A stretch of 64,000 nt of DNA from an uncultured Thermoanaerobaculia bacterium (GTDB lineage: Bacteria > Acidobacteriota > Thermoanaerobaculia > Multivoradales > Multivoraceae): contig CATOTG010000008.1 in the NCBI GenBank assembly GCA_951813015.1, positions 62,001 through 126,000 of the forward strand, in the 5' to 3' direction. A program made the translations under genes and the position numbers. This document shows positions 1-7,187 of the stretch, one piece after another; within the stretch, counting starts at the first letter, position 1; the number at the start of each line of letters is the position of its first letter. The notes below the pieces were generated by a model. It did not search any database, was not told the DNA's origin, and saw only the letters and a list, made by a program, of their open reading frames with translations.

Positions 1-1992
1 GAGTGGCCGCGGCTTGAGCCGGACATCACGAACAACCACCACGTGGAGTACTACAGGGGCGATGGCGACCCCGGCGACTGGGAAAGCCCTGTCCCGGTCT
101 ACTTCCTGGCGGTGAAACCGGGCGCCAGGTTCGACTTTGCGGTGAGCCCGGGACCCGGCGGCGGGCAGGAGTCGGCGGAACTTGTCGCGCTTGCCTCCGA
201 GTGCCTCGCCGGCGCGTTGTGCCACGCCGGCGCCGGAGCGAAGACGAATGCGGGCTACGGCCGCTTCCGCCTCGTGGACGTGTCGACAGCTCGGGCCGGC
301 GCCGCCGGCGGGAATGGCCGCTCACACGTCATCGAAGGGTCGGTTCCGCCGCCGCGGGCCGCGCGGAGGACCTCCAGTCACCGCCTGACTCTGGCGACGC
401 CGGCCTTTCTCGCCGGCGCCGCGCAGGGGGAGTCGGACTGCGACCTGCGGCCGGCGACCCTGCGCGGTCTGTTGCGCTGGTGGTGGCGAACGCTGCACGC
501 CGGCCACCTGGACCGGAAGCGGCTTCGCGAACTGGAGACCGCGATATGGGGCGATGCCAAAACCGGCGGCGCTCTGGCGATCAGCGTCAGCGGGAAGCGG
601 AACGCGAAGCCCTCGCTTTTTGCCTACAAGGATCGCTACCGCATCAAGCCGGACTTCGCCCGTCGGCATCGCATCGAGCCGCCGAAGGACGGGAAGACGA
701 CGCAGGGACTCTTCTACGCCTCCTACGGCATGGACGAGAGGAACCGGAAACGCTGGTACGTTGACGCGGACGCGGCCTGGCGCGTCACGCTGAGCGCCAG
801 GCGGAGCCGAATGGGCGCCGGGGAGAGGCGAACGGGCGCAGGGGAGAGCCGAACGGGCGCCGGGGAGAGGCGAACGGGCGCCGGGGAGAGGCGAACGGGC
901 GCCGGGGAGAGGCGAACGGGCACCCGGCGGAGCCGAGCGGGCGGCAGCGGCGGGAGATCCATCGAGGCGGACGACGTGCTGCGTCAGGGTGAGGCGGCTC
1001 TCTGGCTGCTGTGCCGCTTCGGCGGGGTCGGTTCCAAGGCCCGGAAGGGCTTCGGTTCGTTCAGGGACCTCGATGTGGACGGCATCGACGGCGTGAAGGC
1101 TTGCAAGCAAGCGGCCAGGGACCTGCGCGAGGGTCTTCGCCTGCCCGCGGGCGGAGGGGTCGGATCGCCGAAACTGGAAGAGATGATCCCGGTGGAGAAG
1201 CAGACCTCGTGGACCGATGCCTGGTACGCGCTGGATCAGGTCGGCGCGATCTACCAGCGCCTCGTGAAGAGCTTCGCCGGGCGCAGCGACCGGCCGGCCG
1301 GCGGAGGGGTTCGGCCGGACGAGCGACGCGCTCTCGGCCTGCCCCGCCGCGTCGGCAGGCGCCAGTCCCCGCCGGCACACTGGAAATTCCCCCGCCACGT
1401 CCGCGACCGCCACACCTCCCCGGTTCATTGGAGCCTGTCCCGCGAGGGCGACGGCGGGTTTCTCGTTCGTTTCACGGCGTTCCCGGCCGCCAGCCTGCCC
1501 AACACGAGCGAGAGCAGGAGGGTGCTGCAGGAGGCCGCCGAACGCGCCGGGAAAGATCTGGCGACCTCCGCCGCCGGGCGCCCCGGCCCGGCCGCTGGCC
1601 CCGCCGCCGGCCCGGGCGGTTCAGGGCCGGGCGGAGGCCCCCGCCGGCGGCGCCGGCCCGGCCCCTCGGTTCCGCAGCCGTTCTATCGCGTCTTGTCCGC
1701 AACGTCGGGCAACTTCCCGAAGGGGGGCGAACGAGTCGAGTGTGTGCTTCTTGAGGAAAAGACGAAGAAGGGAGGCTGGAGAGCGAAGCACGAACCGAGC
1801 GGCGCCAACGGTCCGATCCTGAACACCGCCGAGGTTCCGGCGAACGCTCAGCCCGGACAGACGGTGACGCTGGTCGTGAACAGGGCCAACCCGCACGATT
1901 CCGCCTTCCGGTGGCCATCCGGAGATGCCGGGCGCGCCCCGAGCGCCAAGGCGAGTCCCCGCGGCAAAGGCCGCGGAAGGCGCCGTCGATGA
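1..1992 (+). CDS. Type III-B CRISPR RAMP protein, Cmr6-Cmr1 fusion (5' end outside window)
   Basis: The reading frame is open from base 1, so the N-terminus lies outside the window. The first ~95 residues look like the C-terminal part of Cmr6: a P-x-DW-x-x-P-x-P-V-x-FL stretch, then the glycine-rich loop GAKTNAGYGRF. From about codon 120 a Cmr1-type RAMP domain follows: TLATPAFLAGA, then RPATLRGLLRWWWRTLHAG, an AIWGDA motif, and a second glycine loop GGVGSKARKGFGSF. A five-fold 21-bp repeat sits between the two halves of the Cmr1 domain. The last ~100 residues hold a small domain (VECVLLEEKTKKGGW) that I associate with type III RAMP proteins. Cmr1 and Cmr6 are subunits of the Cmr effector that binds crRNA and cleaves target RNA. 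Seeing both in one chain is unusual. The stop overlaps the next gene (ATGA), implying an operon whose other cmr genes should lie to the left. Confidence 0.82.
   Translation, partial: EWPRLEPDITNNHHVEYYRGDGDPGDWESPVPVYFLAVKPGARFDFAVSPGPGGGQESAELVALASECLAGALCHAGAGAKTNAGYGRFRLVDVSTARAGAAGGNGRSHVIEGSVPPPRAARRTSSHRLTLATPAFLAGAAQGESDCDLRPATLRGLLRWWWRTLHAGHLDRKRLRELETAIWGDAKTGGALAISVSGKRNAKPSLFAYKDRYRIKPDFARRHRIEPPKDGKTTQGLFYASYGMDERNRKRWYVDADAAWRVTLSARRSRMGAGERRTGAGESRTGAGERRTGAGERRTGAGERRTGTRRSRAGGSGGRSIEADDVLRQGEAALWLLCRFGGVGSKARKGFGSFRDLDVDGIDGVKACKQAARDLREGLRLPAGGGVGSPKLEEMIPVEKQTSWTDAWYALDQVGAIYQRLVKSFAGRSDRPAGGGVRPDERRALGLPRRVGRRQSPPAHWKFPRHVRDRHTSPVHWSLSREGDGGFLVRFTAFPAASLPNTSESRRVLQEAAERAGKDLATSAAGRPGPAAGPAAGPGGSGPGGGPRRRRRPGPSVPQPFYRVLSATSGNFPKGGERVECVLLEEKTKKGGWRAKHEPSGANGPILNTAEVPANAQPGQTVTLVVNRANPHDSAFRWPSGDAGRAPSAKASPRGKGRGRRRR
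813..917 (+). repeat. Five 21-bp in-frame tandem repeats inside the Cmr6-Cmr1 gene
   Basis: Five consecutive 21-bp units encode GAGERRT or GAGESRT heptapeptides. A degenerate sixth unit follows at 918-938. The insert is basic and glycine-rich, so it probably forms a flexible surface loop between the conserved RAMP segments. The unit length is a multiple of three, so copy-number change would alter loop length without breaking the frame. Confidence 0.9.
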
Positions 1993-3542
1993 CTCCGGGG
2001 CCGCAGACATCGAGCGACTCGAAGTCGAGCTCGCCTCTCGAGAGCTCGAGGCCGGCATCCGGACCCGGCTCGCCGGTCTGCAGTGTCCTGGTTCTCACCG
2101 TCGGCACCGGCAGCCGCGACGACCCGGAGGGGACGCTGTTTGCGCCGCTCCGCAAGTCGATCCGCGAATCGGGTTGCCGGCGGGCCGTGTTGCTGCCGTC
2201 GAGCGTGACGGCGGAGCTCGCGGACCGGTTCACCCGGCGTCCCGAAACGCCGACCGACGTCGACCTCGAGGTCCGGCCGCTGCCGGAGCAGGCCGAGTTC
2301 GACGCTGACCGCGCCTACGCGCACTTCGACTCCGTGCTCAACGAAATCCTCCGGGAGGAGGACCCGCAAGCCGTCCGCGTCGACTTCACCCGCGGCACGA
2401 AGGCGATGAGCGCCGCCGCGGTGCTGGCCGCGGTCCGCTGGTCGATTCCCCATCTCGTCTACGTCGACGGCGAACGCGAACGCGACGTTCGCGGCATGGT
2501 TCGGCCCGGGAGCGAGGTCGTGCGCCGCCTCCCGACGACCACGGTCGACCGGCATCGCCGGCTCGACCTTGCACACGGCCTGATGAGCCGCGGCAACTTC
2601 AGCGCCGTGGTGGAGTTGCTGCCCGGCGGCAGCGCGCCCTTTCCTGAGATCCGGTGCGCAGCGGGGTTCTATGCCGCCTGGGACCGGCTGGACTACCGGC
2701 AGGCCGCGGATTCGGCCGTGCCGGGCGCTCCCCGCTCACAGGGCTCGCGGGACTGGACCCCGCTGTGGCCAACGCGGGAGATGGAAGGCTGGGTCCAGGA
2801 CCTCGCACGCGAAGTGGACCGGAGCCAGCACAAGGCCATGGCTCACCGACTCCGGTTGCTGATCGTCGATCTGCTCGCCAGCGGCGAACGCCGGGTGCGC
2901 CACGGCCAGCATGAGGACGCCTTCGTACGGGCCTACCGGGTGCTGGAACTGATCGGCCAGGCCCGCCTGTTCGACCATGGGCTGGATTCGGCGAATCTCG
3001 ACCCCGGCCATGAGGCGGTGCAGCGCCTGCAGCGCAAGCTCCAGAAGAAGAAGTCGCGCCCCTTGGGCCGCACGGCCGGTAACCTGACCGCTGCCCGCTT
3101 TCAGGTGAGTCGCCTCCTGAACGAGCTCGGTGATCCTCTGGCGGAGCGTCTGCTGCGGTACGACAAGGGAAGGGAAGCCGCCCGGAACGACAGGCGGGCC
3201 GGAACGAGCGATCTCGTTCCCGGCAACCGGAACAACAGTCTCCTCATCCACGGCTTCTCGGCCAAGGCGCCAACGGAGCCAGGGTCACTGGAAGCAGTCC
3301 TCAAGGAACTCGTCACACTCGCCCGGAAGGACGCAGAGAACCCGTCGACACCTGGAGGCGCGGGCAACGACCGGTCGGGGAACGATAGGGCCGTCCGTGG
3401 CAACCTCCTTGACCGTCATGCCGGCGACCTGTTCGACCGGCGCCTCCGCATCGCCCGCTCCATGCCGCCCGGCGACGCCCTGTCCGCTGTGGACCCCGCC
3501 GACCGGGATCCGGCCCGCTCCATGCCGCCCGGAGATGCCTGA
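1989..3542 (+). CDS. CRISPR-associated CARF-HEPN ribonuclease, TIGR02710 (Cas02710) type
   Basis: The start is the ATG at 1989, which overlaps the upstream stop (ATGA) and gives 517 residues. The N-terminal ~200 residues form a CARF-like Rossmann domain: VLVLTVGTG near the start, then FTRGTKAMSAA in the ligand pocket, as in TIGR02710 proteins. The C-terminal half is helical and contains R414-NNSLLI-H421, an R-X6-H motif followed by G, as in HEPN ribonucleases of the Csm6/Csx1 type. Proteins of this kind bind cyclic oligoadenylate made by Cas10 and degrade RNA during a type III response; that role is inferred from the family. The last ~25 residues contain two copies of SMPPGDA. It lies between the Cmr fusion gene and cas1, so it is probably cotranscribed with the effector. 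Confidence 0.8.
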   Translation: MTPGPQTSSDSKSSSPLESSRPASGPGSPVCSVLVLTVGTGSRDDPEGTLFAPLRKSIRESGCRRAVLLPSSVTAELADRFTRRPETPTDVDLEVRPLPEQAEFDADRAYAHFDSVLNEILREEDPQAVRVDFTRGTKAMSAAAVLAAVRWSIPHLVYVDGERERDVRGMVRPGSEVVRRLPTTTVDRHRRLDLAHGLMSRGNFSAVVELLPGGSAPFPEIRCAAGFYAAWDRLDYRQAADSAVPGAPRSQGSRDWTPLWPTREMEGWVQDLAREVDRSQHKAMAHRLRLLIVDLLASGERRVRHGQHEDAFVRAYRVLELIGQARLFDHGLDSANLDPGHEAVQRLQRKLQKKKSRPLGRTAGNLTAARFQVSRLLNELGDPLAERLLRYDKGREAARNDRRAGTSDLVPGNRNNSLLIHGFSAKAPTEPGSLEAVLKELVTLARKDAENPSTPGGAGNDRSGNDRAVRGNLLDRHAGDLFDRRLRIARSMPPGDALSAVDPADRDPARSMPPGDA

Positions 3543-4576
3543 TGCCGACGCTCTACGTGACCCGGCCCGGCGCGGTCGTGCGCAGGGCGGCCTCCGGCCT
3601 GGTTGTCACCACCGATCGGCAGCAGGAGAACGGGCGGATCAAGCGGAAGACCCTGGCCGAACTTCAGCCGCACCGCGTGGACGCAATCGGCATGATCGGC
3701 CGCTCCCACATGACGACGGACGCGACCCACCTGTGCCTCGAGAAGGGGATTGCCGTCTCCTGGTTCAGCCCCGGCGGTCGCCTCAGGGGCCGGCTCGTGC
3801 CGCCGGGGTCGAAGACGGCCGAAGCGCGGCTCGCCCAGTACGCGCTGACCCGCACCCCGGACGCTGCGCTCGAACTCTGCCGGACCTTCATCTCGACCAA
3901 GCTCCGCAACGGCGCCGCGGTGCTGTCGGCCCTGCGGGGCAACCGCCCGGGCAGGCCGTCGCTGGGCGAAACGATCCGGAGTCTGCGCAAATCGGCCGAC
4001 CGTTCCGGCCGAGCCGCCACCGCCGAGACCCTTCTCGGCCTCGAAGGTGACGGCGCCAAGACATACTTCGCCGCCTTGGGCGGGTGCTTCACGAGTGACA
4101 TCACGTTCTCCGCGCGCGTCAGGCGGCCTCCTCCCGATCCGGCCAACGCGCTGCTCTCCTTCGGCTACGTGCTGCTGGCGAACCGCCTGGCGGGCCTGCT
4201 CGAAGCGAAGGGCCTCGACCCGTACGTCGGCTTCCTGCACGCCGTCCGCTCGGGTCGGCCGAGTCTCGCGCTGGACCTGATCGAAGAACTCCGGCACCCG
4301 ATCGTGGACCGCTTCGTGCTCCGGATCTGCAATCGCCGCCAGATCCGCCCCGACCACTTCGAGCCCGACCCGAAGCGGCCCGGCGGCATCAACCTGAACC
4401 GGGAGGCTCTCGGTATCTTCTTCACCGCATGGGAGAAGCTGATGAGATCGGAAGTTGCCGGCTCGCCCGAAGGTCGGACCACCGAGGAGACTCTCTGCTG
4501 CCAGGTCGACCGGATGGCGGCCCACGTGCGGCACGGCGATCCGTACCTGCCGTTCGCTCTGCCGGAGAAGGCATGA
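3542..4576 (+). CDS. cas1: CRISPR integrase Cas1
   Basis: This 344-residue protein has the usual Cas1 length and layout. The N-terminal beta domain contains VDAIGMIGRSHMTTDA. The catalytic domain has E168 in LEGDGAKTYF, H233 in GFLHAVRSGRPS and the D245/E248 pair in ALDLIEEL, all at the expected metal-binding positions. Cas1 with Cas2 integrates new spacers at the leader end of the array. The start ATG shares one base with the stop of the CARF gene, and cas2 overlaps the end (ATGA), so the genes are translationally coupled. No reverse transcriptase domain is fused to it, unlike some type III Cas1 proteins. Confidence 0.96.
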   Translation: MPTLYVTRPGAVVRRAASGLVVTTDRQQENGRIKRKTLAELQPHRVDAIGMIGRSHMTTDATHLCLEKGIAVSWFSPGGRLRGRLVPPGSKTAEARLAQYALTRTPDAALELCRTFISTKLRNGAAVLSALRGNRPGRPSLGETIRSLRKSADRSGRAATAETLLGLEGDGAKTYFAALGGCFTSDITFSARVRRPPPDPANALLSFGYVLLANRLAGLLEAKGLDPYVGFLHAVRSGRPSLALDLIEELRHPIVDRFVLRICNRRQIRPDHFEPDPKRPGGINLNREALGIFFTAWEKLMRSEVAGSPEGRTTEETLCCQVDRMAAHVRHGDPYLPFALPEKA

Positions 4577-4866
4577 GCGCGCGCCGCTACGTCGTCAGCT
4601 ACGACGTGACGGACAATGGCCGCCGGAACCGAATCGCCAGGCTGCTCCAGGGCTTCGGCACCCGCATGCAGAAGAGCGTCTTCGAGCTCGTCGCCGAGCC
4701 GGACACTCTCGCCGAGTGCCTCGACGATCTGCAGACACTGCTGAAGCCCGACGAAGACAGCATCGCCATCTACCAACTCTGCCGCCGGTGCTCCACCGAC
4801 CGCAGGTACCTCGGCATGGCCGCGAATCGGGCGTCCATCGGCGAGGAGGAGGTCTTCATCGTATGA
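4573..4866 (+). CDS. cas2: CRISPR adaptation protein Cas2
   Basis: The 97-residue protein starts at the ATG at 4573, four bases before the end of cas1. The N-terminus reads RRYVVSYDVTDNGRRNRIARLL, with the conserved aspartate of the ferredoxin-like fold after the first strand, then GTRMQKSVFEL. This is a typical Cas2 of the length found with type III Cas1. It forms the bridge of the Cas1-Cas2 integrase. The array begins about 205 bp after its stop. Confidence 0.96.
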   Translation: MSARRYVVSYDVTDNGRRNRIARLLQGFGTRMQKSVFELVAEPDTLAECLDDLQTLLKPDEDSIAIYQLCRRCSTDRRYLGMAANRASIGEEEVFIV

Positions 4867-5071
4867 TTCCGACTTCGCTCCTCCTGACCTCTCGGGCGCC
4901 CGTCTCTGCCCCTGGGTCAGGAAAACGGCACAACCCACTGGCTATCCAGGAGTTGGCAGCATGCCTCCGCCCCCGTAACCACCAGCGCCGACTCACATCG
5001 CCCTGCACCCGAGCCGATCAGGATTTCTCACTCCGCATCCTGCTGGCCGCACACAGCTTGCGCCAGCCACC
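4867..5071 (+). promoter_or_regulatory. CRISPR leader region
   Basis: This noncoding stretch lies between the cas2 stop and the first full repeat. The repeats end in ATTGAAAC on the plus strand, the usual 3' end in type III arrays, so transcription of the array should start here and run rightward. I could not single out a promoter with confidence. Confidence 0.55.
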
Positions 5072-5617
5072 GATGCAGGAACCGCCCCGACCAAGAGGGG
5101 ATTGAAACCCAACAACGCGGGCATGCTGGCCGCGCACTGGCGCGGGATGCAGGAACCGCCCCGACCAAGAGGGGATTGAAACCCGCCCGTGGCGGTGATG
5201 ACGAAGAAGACGTTCATGTCAAGATGCAGGAACCGCCCCGACCAAGAGGGGATTGAAACTCGGCGAACTCGTACCGCGTCTGGGGCGTGCTGTCCCATGA
5301 TGCAGGAACCGCCCCGACCAAGAGGGGATTGAAACCTGACCGACCGTCGCGTTGTAGGCAGCCGTGAATTTGTGTGATGCAGGAACCGCCCCGACCAAGA
5401 GGGGATTGAAACCAGGCAACCCGCGCCCGAAAAAGATGTCATCTTCAAGATGCAGGAACCGCCCCGACCAAGAGGGGATTGAAACTCTCGGCCTCGTCCC
5501 CGGCCCAGAAGTACGCGTCCCGGATGCAGGAACCGCCCCGACCAAGAGGGGATTGAAACGCGCTGCGCCCGCGTCCGATTCGCCTTCGCGGTCCGCGATG
5601 CAGGAACCGCCCCGACC
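5072..5617 (+). CRISPR. CRISPR array, seven full 37-bp repeats and a truncated eighth
   Basis: Full repeats start at 5072, 5146, 5223, 5299, 5376, 5449 and 5523. Each is 37 bp, beginning GATGCAGGAACCGCCCC and ending GGGGATTGAAAC, and all look identical by eye. The CCCC/GGGG segments can pair around ACCAAGA as a short stem. The seven spacers are 36-40 bp: 5109-5145, 5183-5222, 5260-5298, 5336-5375, 5413-5448, 5486-5522 and 5560-5596. The eighth repeat starts at 5597 and stops after 21 bases, exactly where the IS4-type element begins. The distal part of the array has therefore been lost or displaced. Processing is expected from the Cas6 encoded 5 kb downstream. Confidence 0.98.
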
Positions 5618-6818
5618 CACTGCTGTCCCACAGACTTCAGGGCAACGCAAGTTGTAGTTGAGCAGTTTCTCGGTTTGGCGGGTTTCGTTCGGGCTGTAGC
5701 AAGTCGTTGAGCGTTCGTCGTTCGAAGAGATTGAGTTGAAGCAGCCGGAGGATTTCGCTGAGCCGCCACTTGAGGCGGTTCGAGAACTTCAGGTAGGCGA
5801 GAATCAGGTAAACGCACATGGCGATCCAGATCTGGGTCAACACGGCGTTGCGGGAAGTGCCGAGAAAGCTCTTGATGCGGAGGTTCTGTTTGATCCACTT
5901 GAAGAAGAGTTCGACCTGCCAGCGGGCCTTGTAGATGTCCGCGATGGTCCTCGGCGCGAGATGGAAGTTGTTGGTGAGGAAGACGTAGTGCTTGCCGGTC
6001 TCAGGGTCCCGATAGCCCACCCGCCGCAGCAGAATCGGGCACTTCTTCCGGCTCTCCTTGCTTGTGAGCGCGATGGTCTGGTCCGAAGTCACGCCGCGGC
6101 CGGCCGCGTACGAACGACGCTCCCGAACCGCGTACCTGACTCCCCGCTTGAGCCGCGTGACCGGAAGAACCCCTTGTGCGTCAAGGGATTTCAGCCAGCC
6201 GAAGTCCTGGTACAGACGGTCCGCAACGATGATGCTCCCCTGCGGCAGCCGCAGCGTCTGCGCGACCTCGATGTCCGACCCCTTCCCATCCGTCACGCTC
6301 ACGAACGACGGCAGGTGGCCAGCATGGTCGAGGCCGACATGGACCTTGATCGCCCCCTTGCTCTTGCTGTGCTTCGCCCACGGAAACACCGCAAGGCAGA
6401 GGTCAATGTGTGTCGCGTCCGGGGACAGGAGCGGGTTCTTGAACCGGAACCGGTGGCCGGGCGCGACGCCCCGGCAGCGGTCCAGTAGACGGTTGAACTG
6501 CAGCTCGAAGAGCTCGTGAGGCTGGTCCCGGTTGACGCGCGAAAGCAAGGATCGTGCGACCCGTCCGACTCCGAGATGGTAGAGCTTTTGTTTTTGGGCC
6601 TCCAGATTCGCCACCACATCCCGCAGGCTGCACCGACCCGAGAGCTGCCCCATCGCCATCGCCACGAACTGGCTCCACCGGCTCATGGACCGGAGTCTCA
6701 TCCCTTTGTGGTGCCTCCGGGCGTCCTGCTCGAACTCATGTCCCGACACCATCTTGAGAAGCTGTCCGAGTACGGTGCCATGATGTGCCATGGGTCTGAA
6801 GTTTCCTTGTAGTCATTG
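5618..6818. mobile_element. Complete IS4-family insertion sequence (ISPepr1-like)
   Basis: The element is about 1.2 kb and carries one transposase gene on the minus strand. Its ends are imperfect 23-bp inverted repeats at 5618-5640 and 6796-6818. Both begin CA(C/A)TG and end ACTTCAG when read inward, with roughly 13 of 23 bases matching by eye. The left end sits inside the last CRISPR repeat. The right end abuts an IS5 transposase fragment. I see no target-site duplication, which fits insertion followed by deletion. Confidence 0.85.
5637..6791 (-). CDS. IS4-family transposase
   Basis: A 384-residue DDE transposase. The N-terminus (HHKGMRLRSMSRWSQFVAMA) matches the DUF4372-type domain of ISPepr1-like IS4 elements. 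The catalytic domain has D in LSPDATHIDL, D in IIVADRLYQDF and E in YKARWQVELFFKWIKQ. The last motif is the Y-2-R-3-E-6-K signature of IS4 elements. The frame is intact, so the element may still be active. It lies wholly between the two inverted repeats. Confidence 0.95.
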   Translation of the reverse strand: MAHHGTVLGQLLKMVSGHEFEQDARRHHKGMRLRSMSRWSQFVAMAMGQLSGRCSLRDVVANLEAQKQKLYHLGVGRVARSLLSRVNRDQPHELFELQFNRLLDRCRGVAPGHRFRFKNPLLSPDATHIDLCLAVFPWAKHSKSKGAIKVHVGLDHAGHLPSFVSVTDGKGSDIEVAQTLRLPQGSIIVADRLYQDFGWLKSLDAQGVLPVTRLKRGVRYAVRERRSYAAGRGVTSDQTIALTSKESRKKCPILLRRVGYRDPETGKHYVFLTNNFHLAPRTIADIYKARWQVELFFKWIKQNLRIKSFLGTSRNAVLTQIWIAMCVYLILAYLKFSNRLKWRLSEILRLLQLNLFERRTLNDLLQPERNPPNRETAQLQLALP

Positions 6819-6820
6819 GC

Positions 6821-6940
6821 TTCCTCGACCAAACCAATGCCCGCAAGAGCCAGATCGTGGATGCGAGCATCGTGAGGCGCCGCGCCAGCGCAACATGGGC
6901 GAGGAGAACGAAGAGGTGAAGGTCGGCGAAACGCCTTCCT
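6821..6940 (+). pseudogene. IS5-family transposase remnant
   Basis: A short decayed fragment. The first frame reads LDQTNARKSQIVDASIV. After a one-base shift it continues EAPRQRNMGEENEEVKVGETP, a familiar internal stretch of IS5-family transposases (IVDASxVxxPRQRN.REEN). The fragment lacks both ends of the gene. It begins within a few bases of the IS4 element's right end, so the IS4 insertion or a linked deletion probably removed the rest. The stretch from 6941 to 7187 holds nothing I recognise. Confidence 0.65.
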
Positions 6941-7187
6941 CTCGGTCGGCGCGCAAGCGCCTGGTTGCTTCGAGAGCGCACGAACGAGCTTCTGCAGGGT
7001 CTTCTGAATTCCTGGGCGCGGAACTGCCCACGGCCGCGGCGTCTGCCGGGTTCGGCATTCTGAATTCCCTTGTGTTCATTCACGCATCGGTGATAGATTC
7101 TGAGCCTTCGTTCGAAGGCCCCGAGGGGCGCGCGCCCGGCCTCCGAAGCAGCACTGACCATATCAACCAACAACGACTGACGACGAG

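Noticed and set aside
4993..5898. Minus-strand frame of 301 codons over the CRISPR array
   Set aside because: It is a translation of the repeats (recurring LVGAVPAS / SGRFLH peptides), not a gene.
5618..6818. Target-site duplication of the IS4-type element
   Set aside because: The bases on either side of the inverted repeats do not match, so none is claimed.
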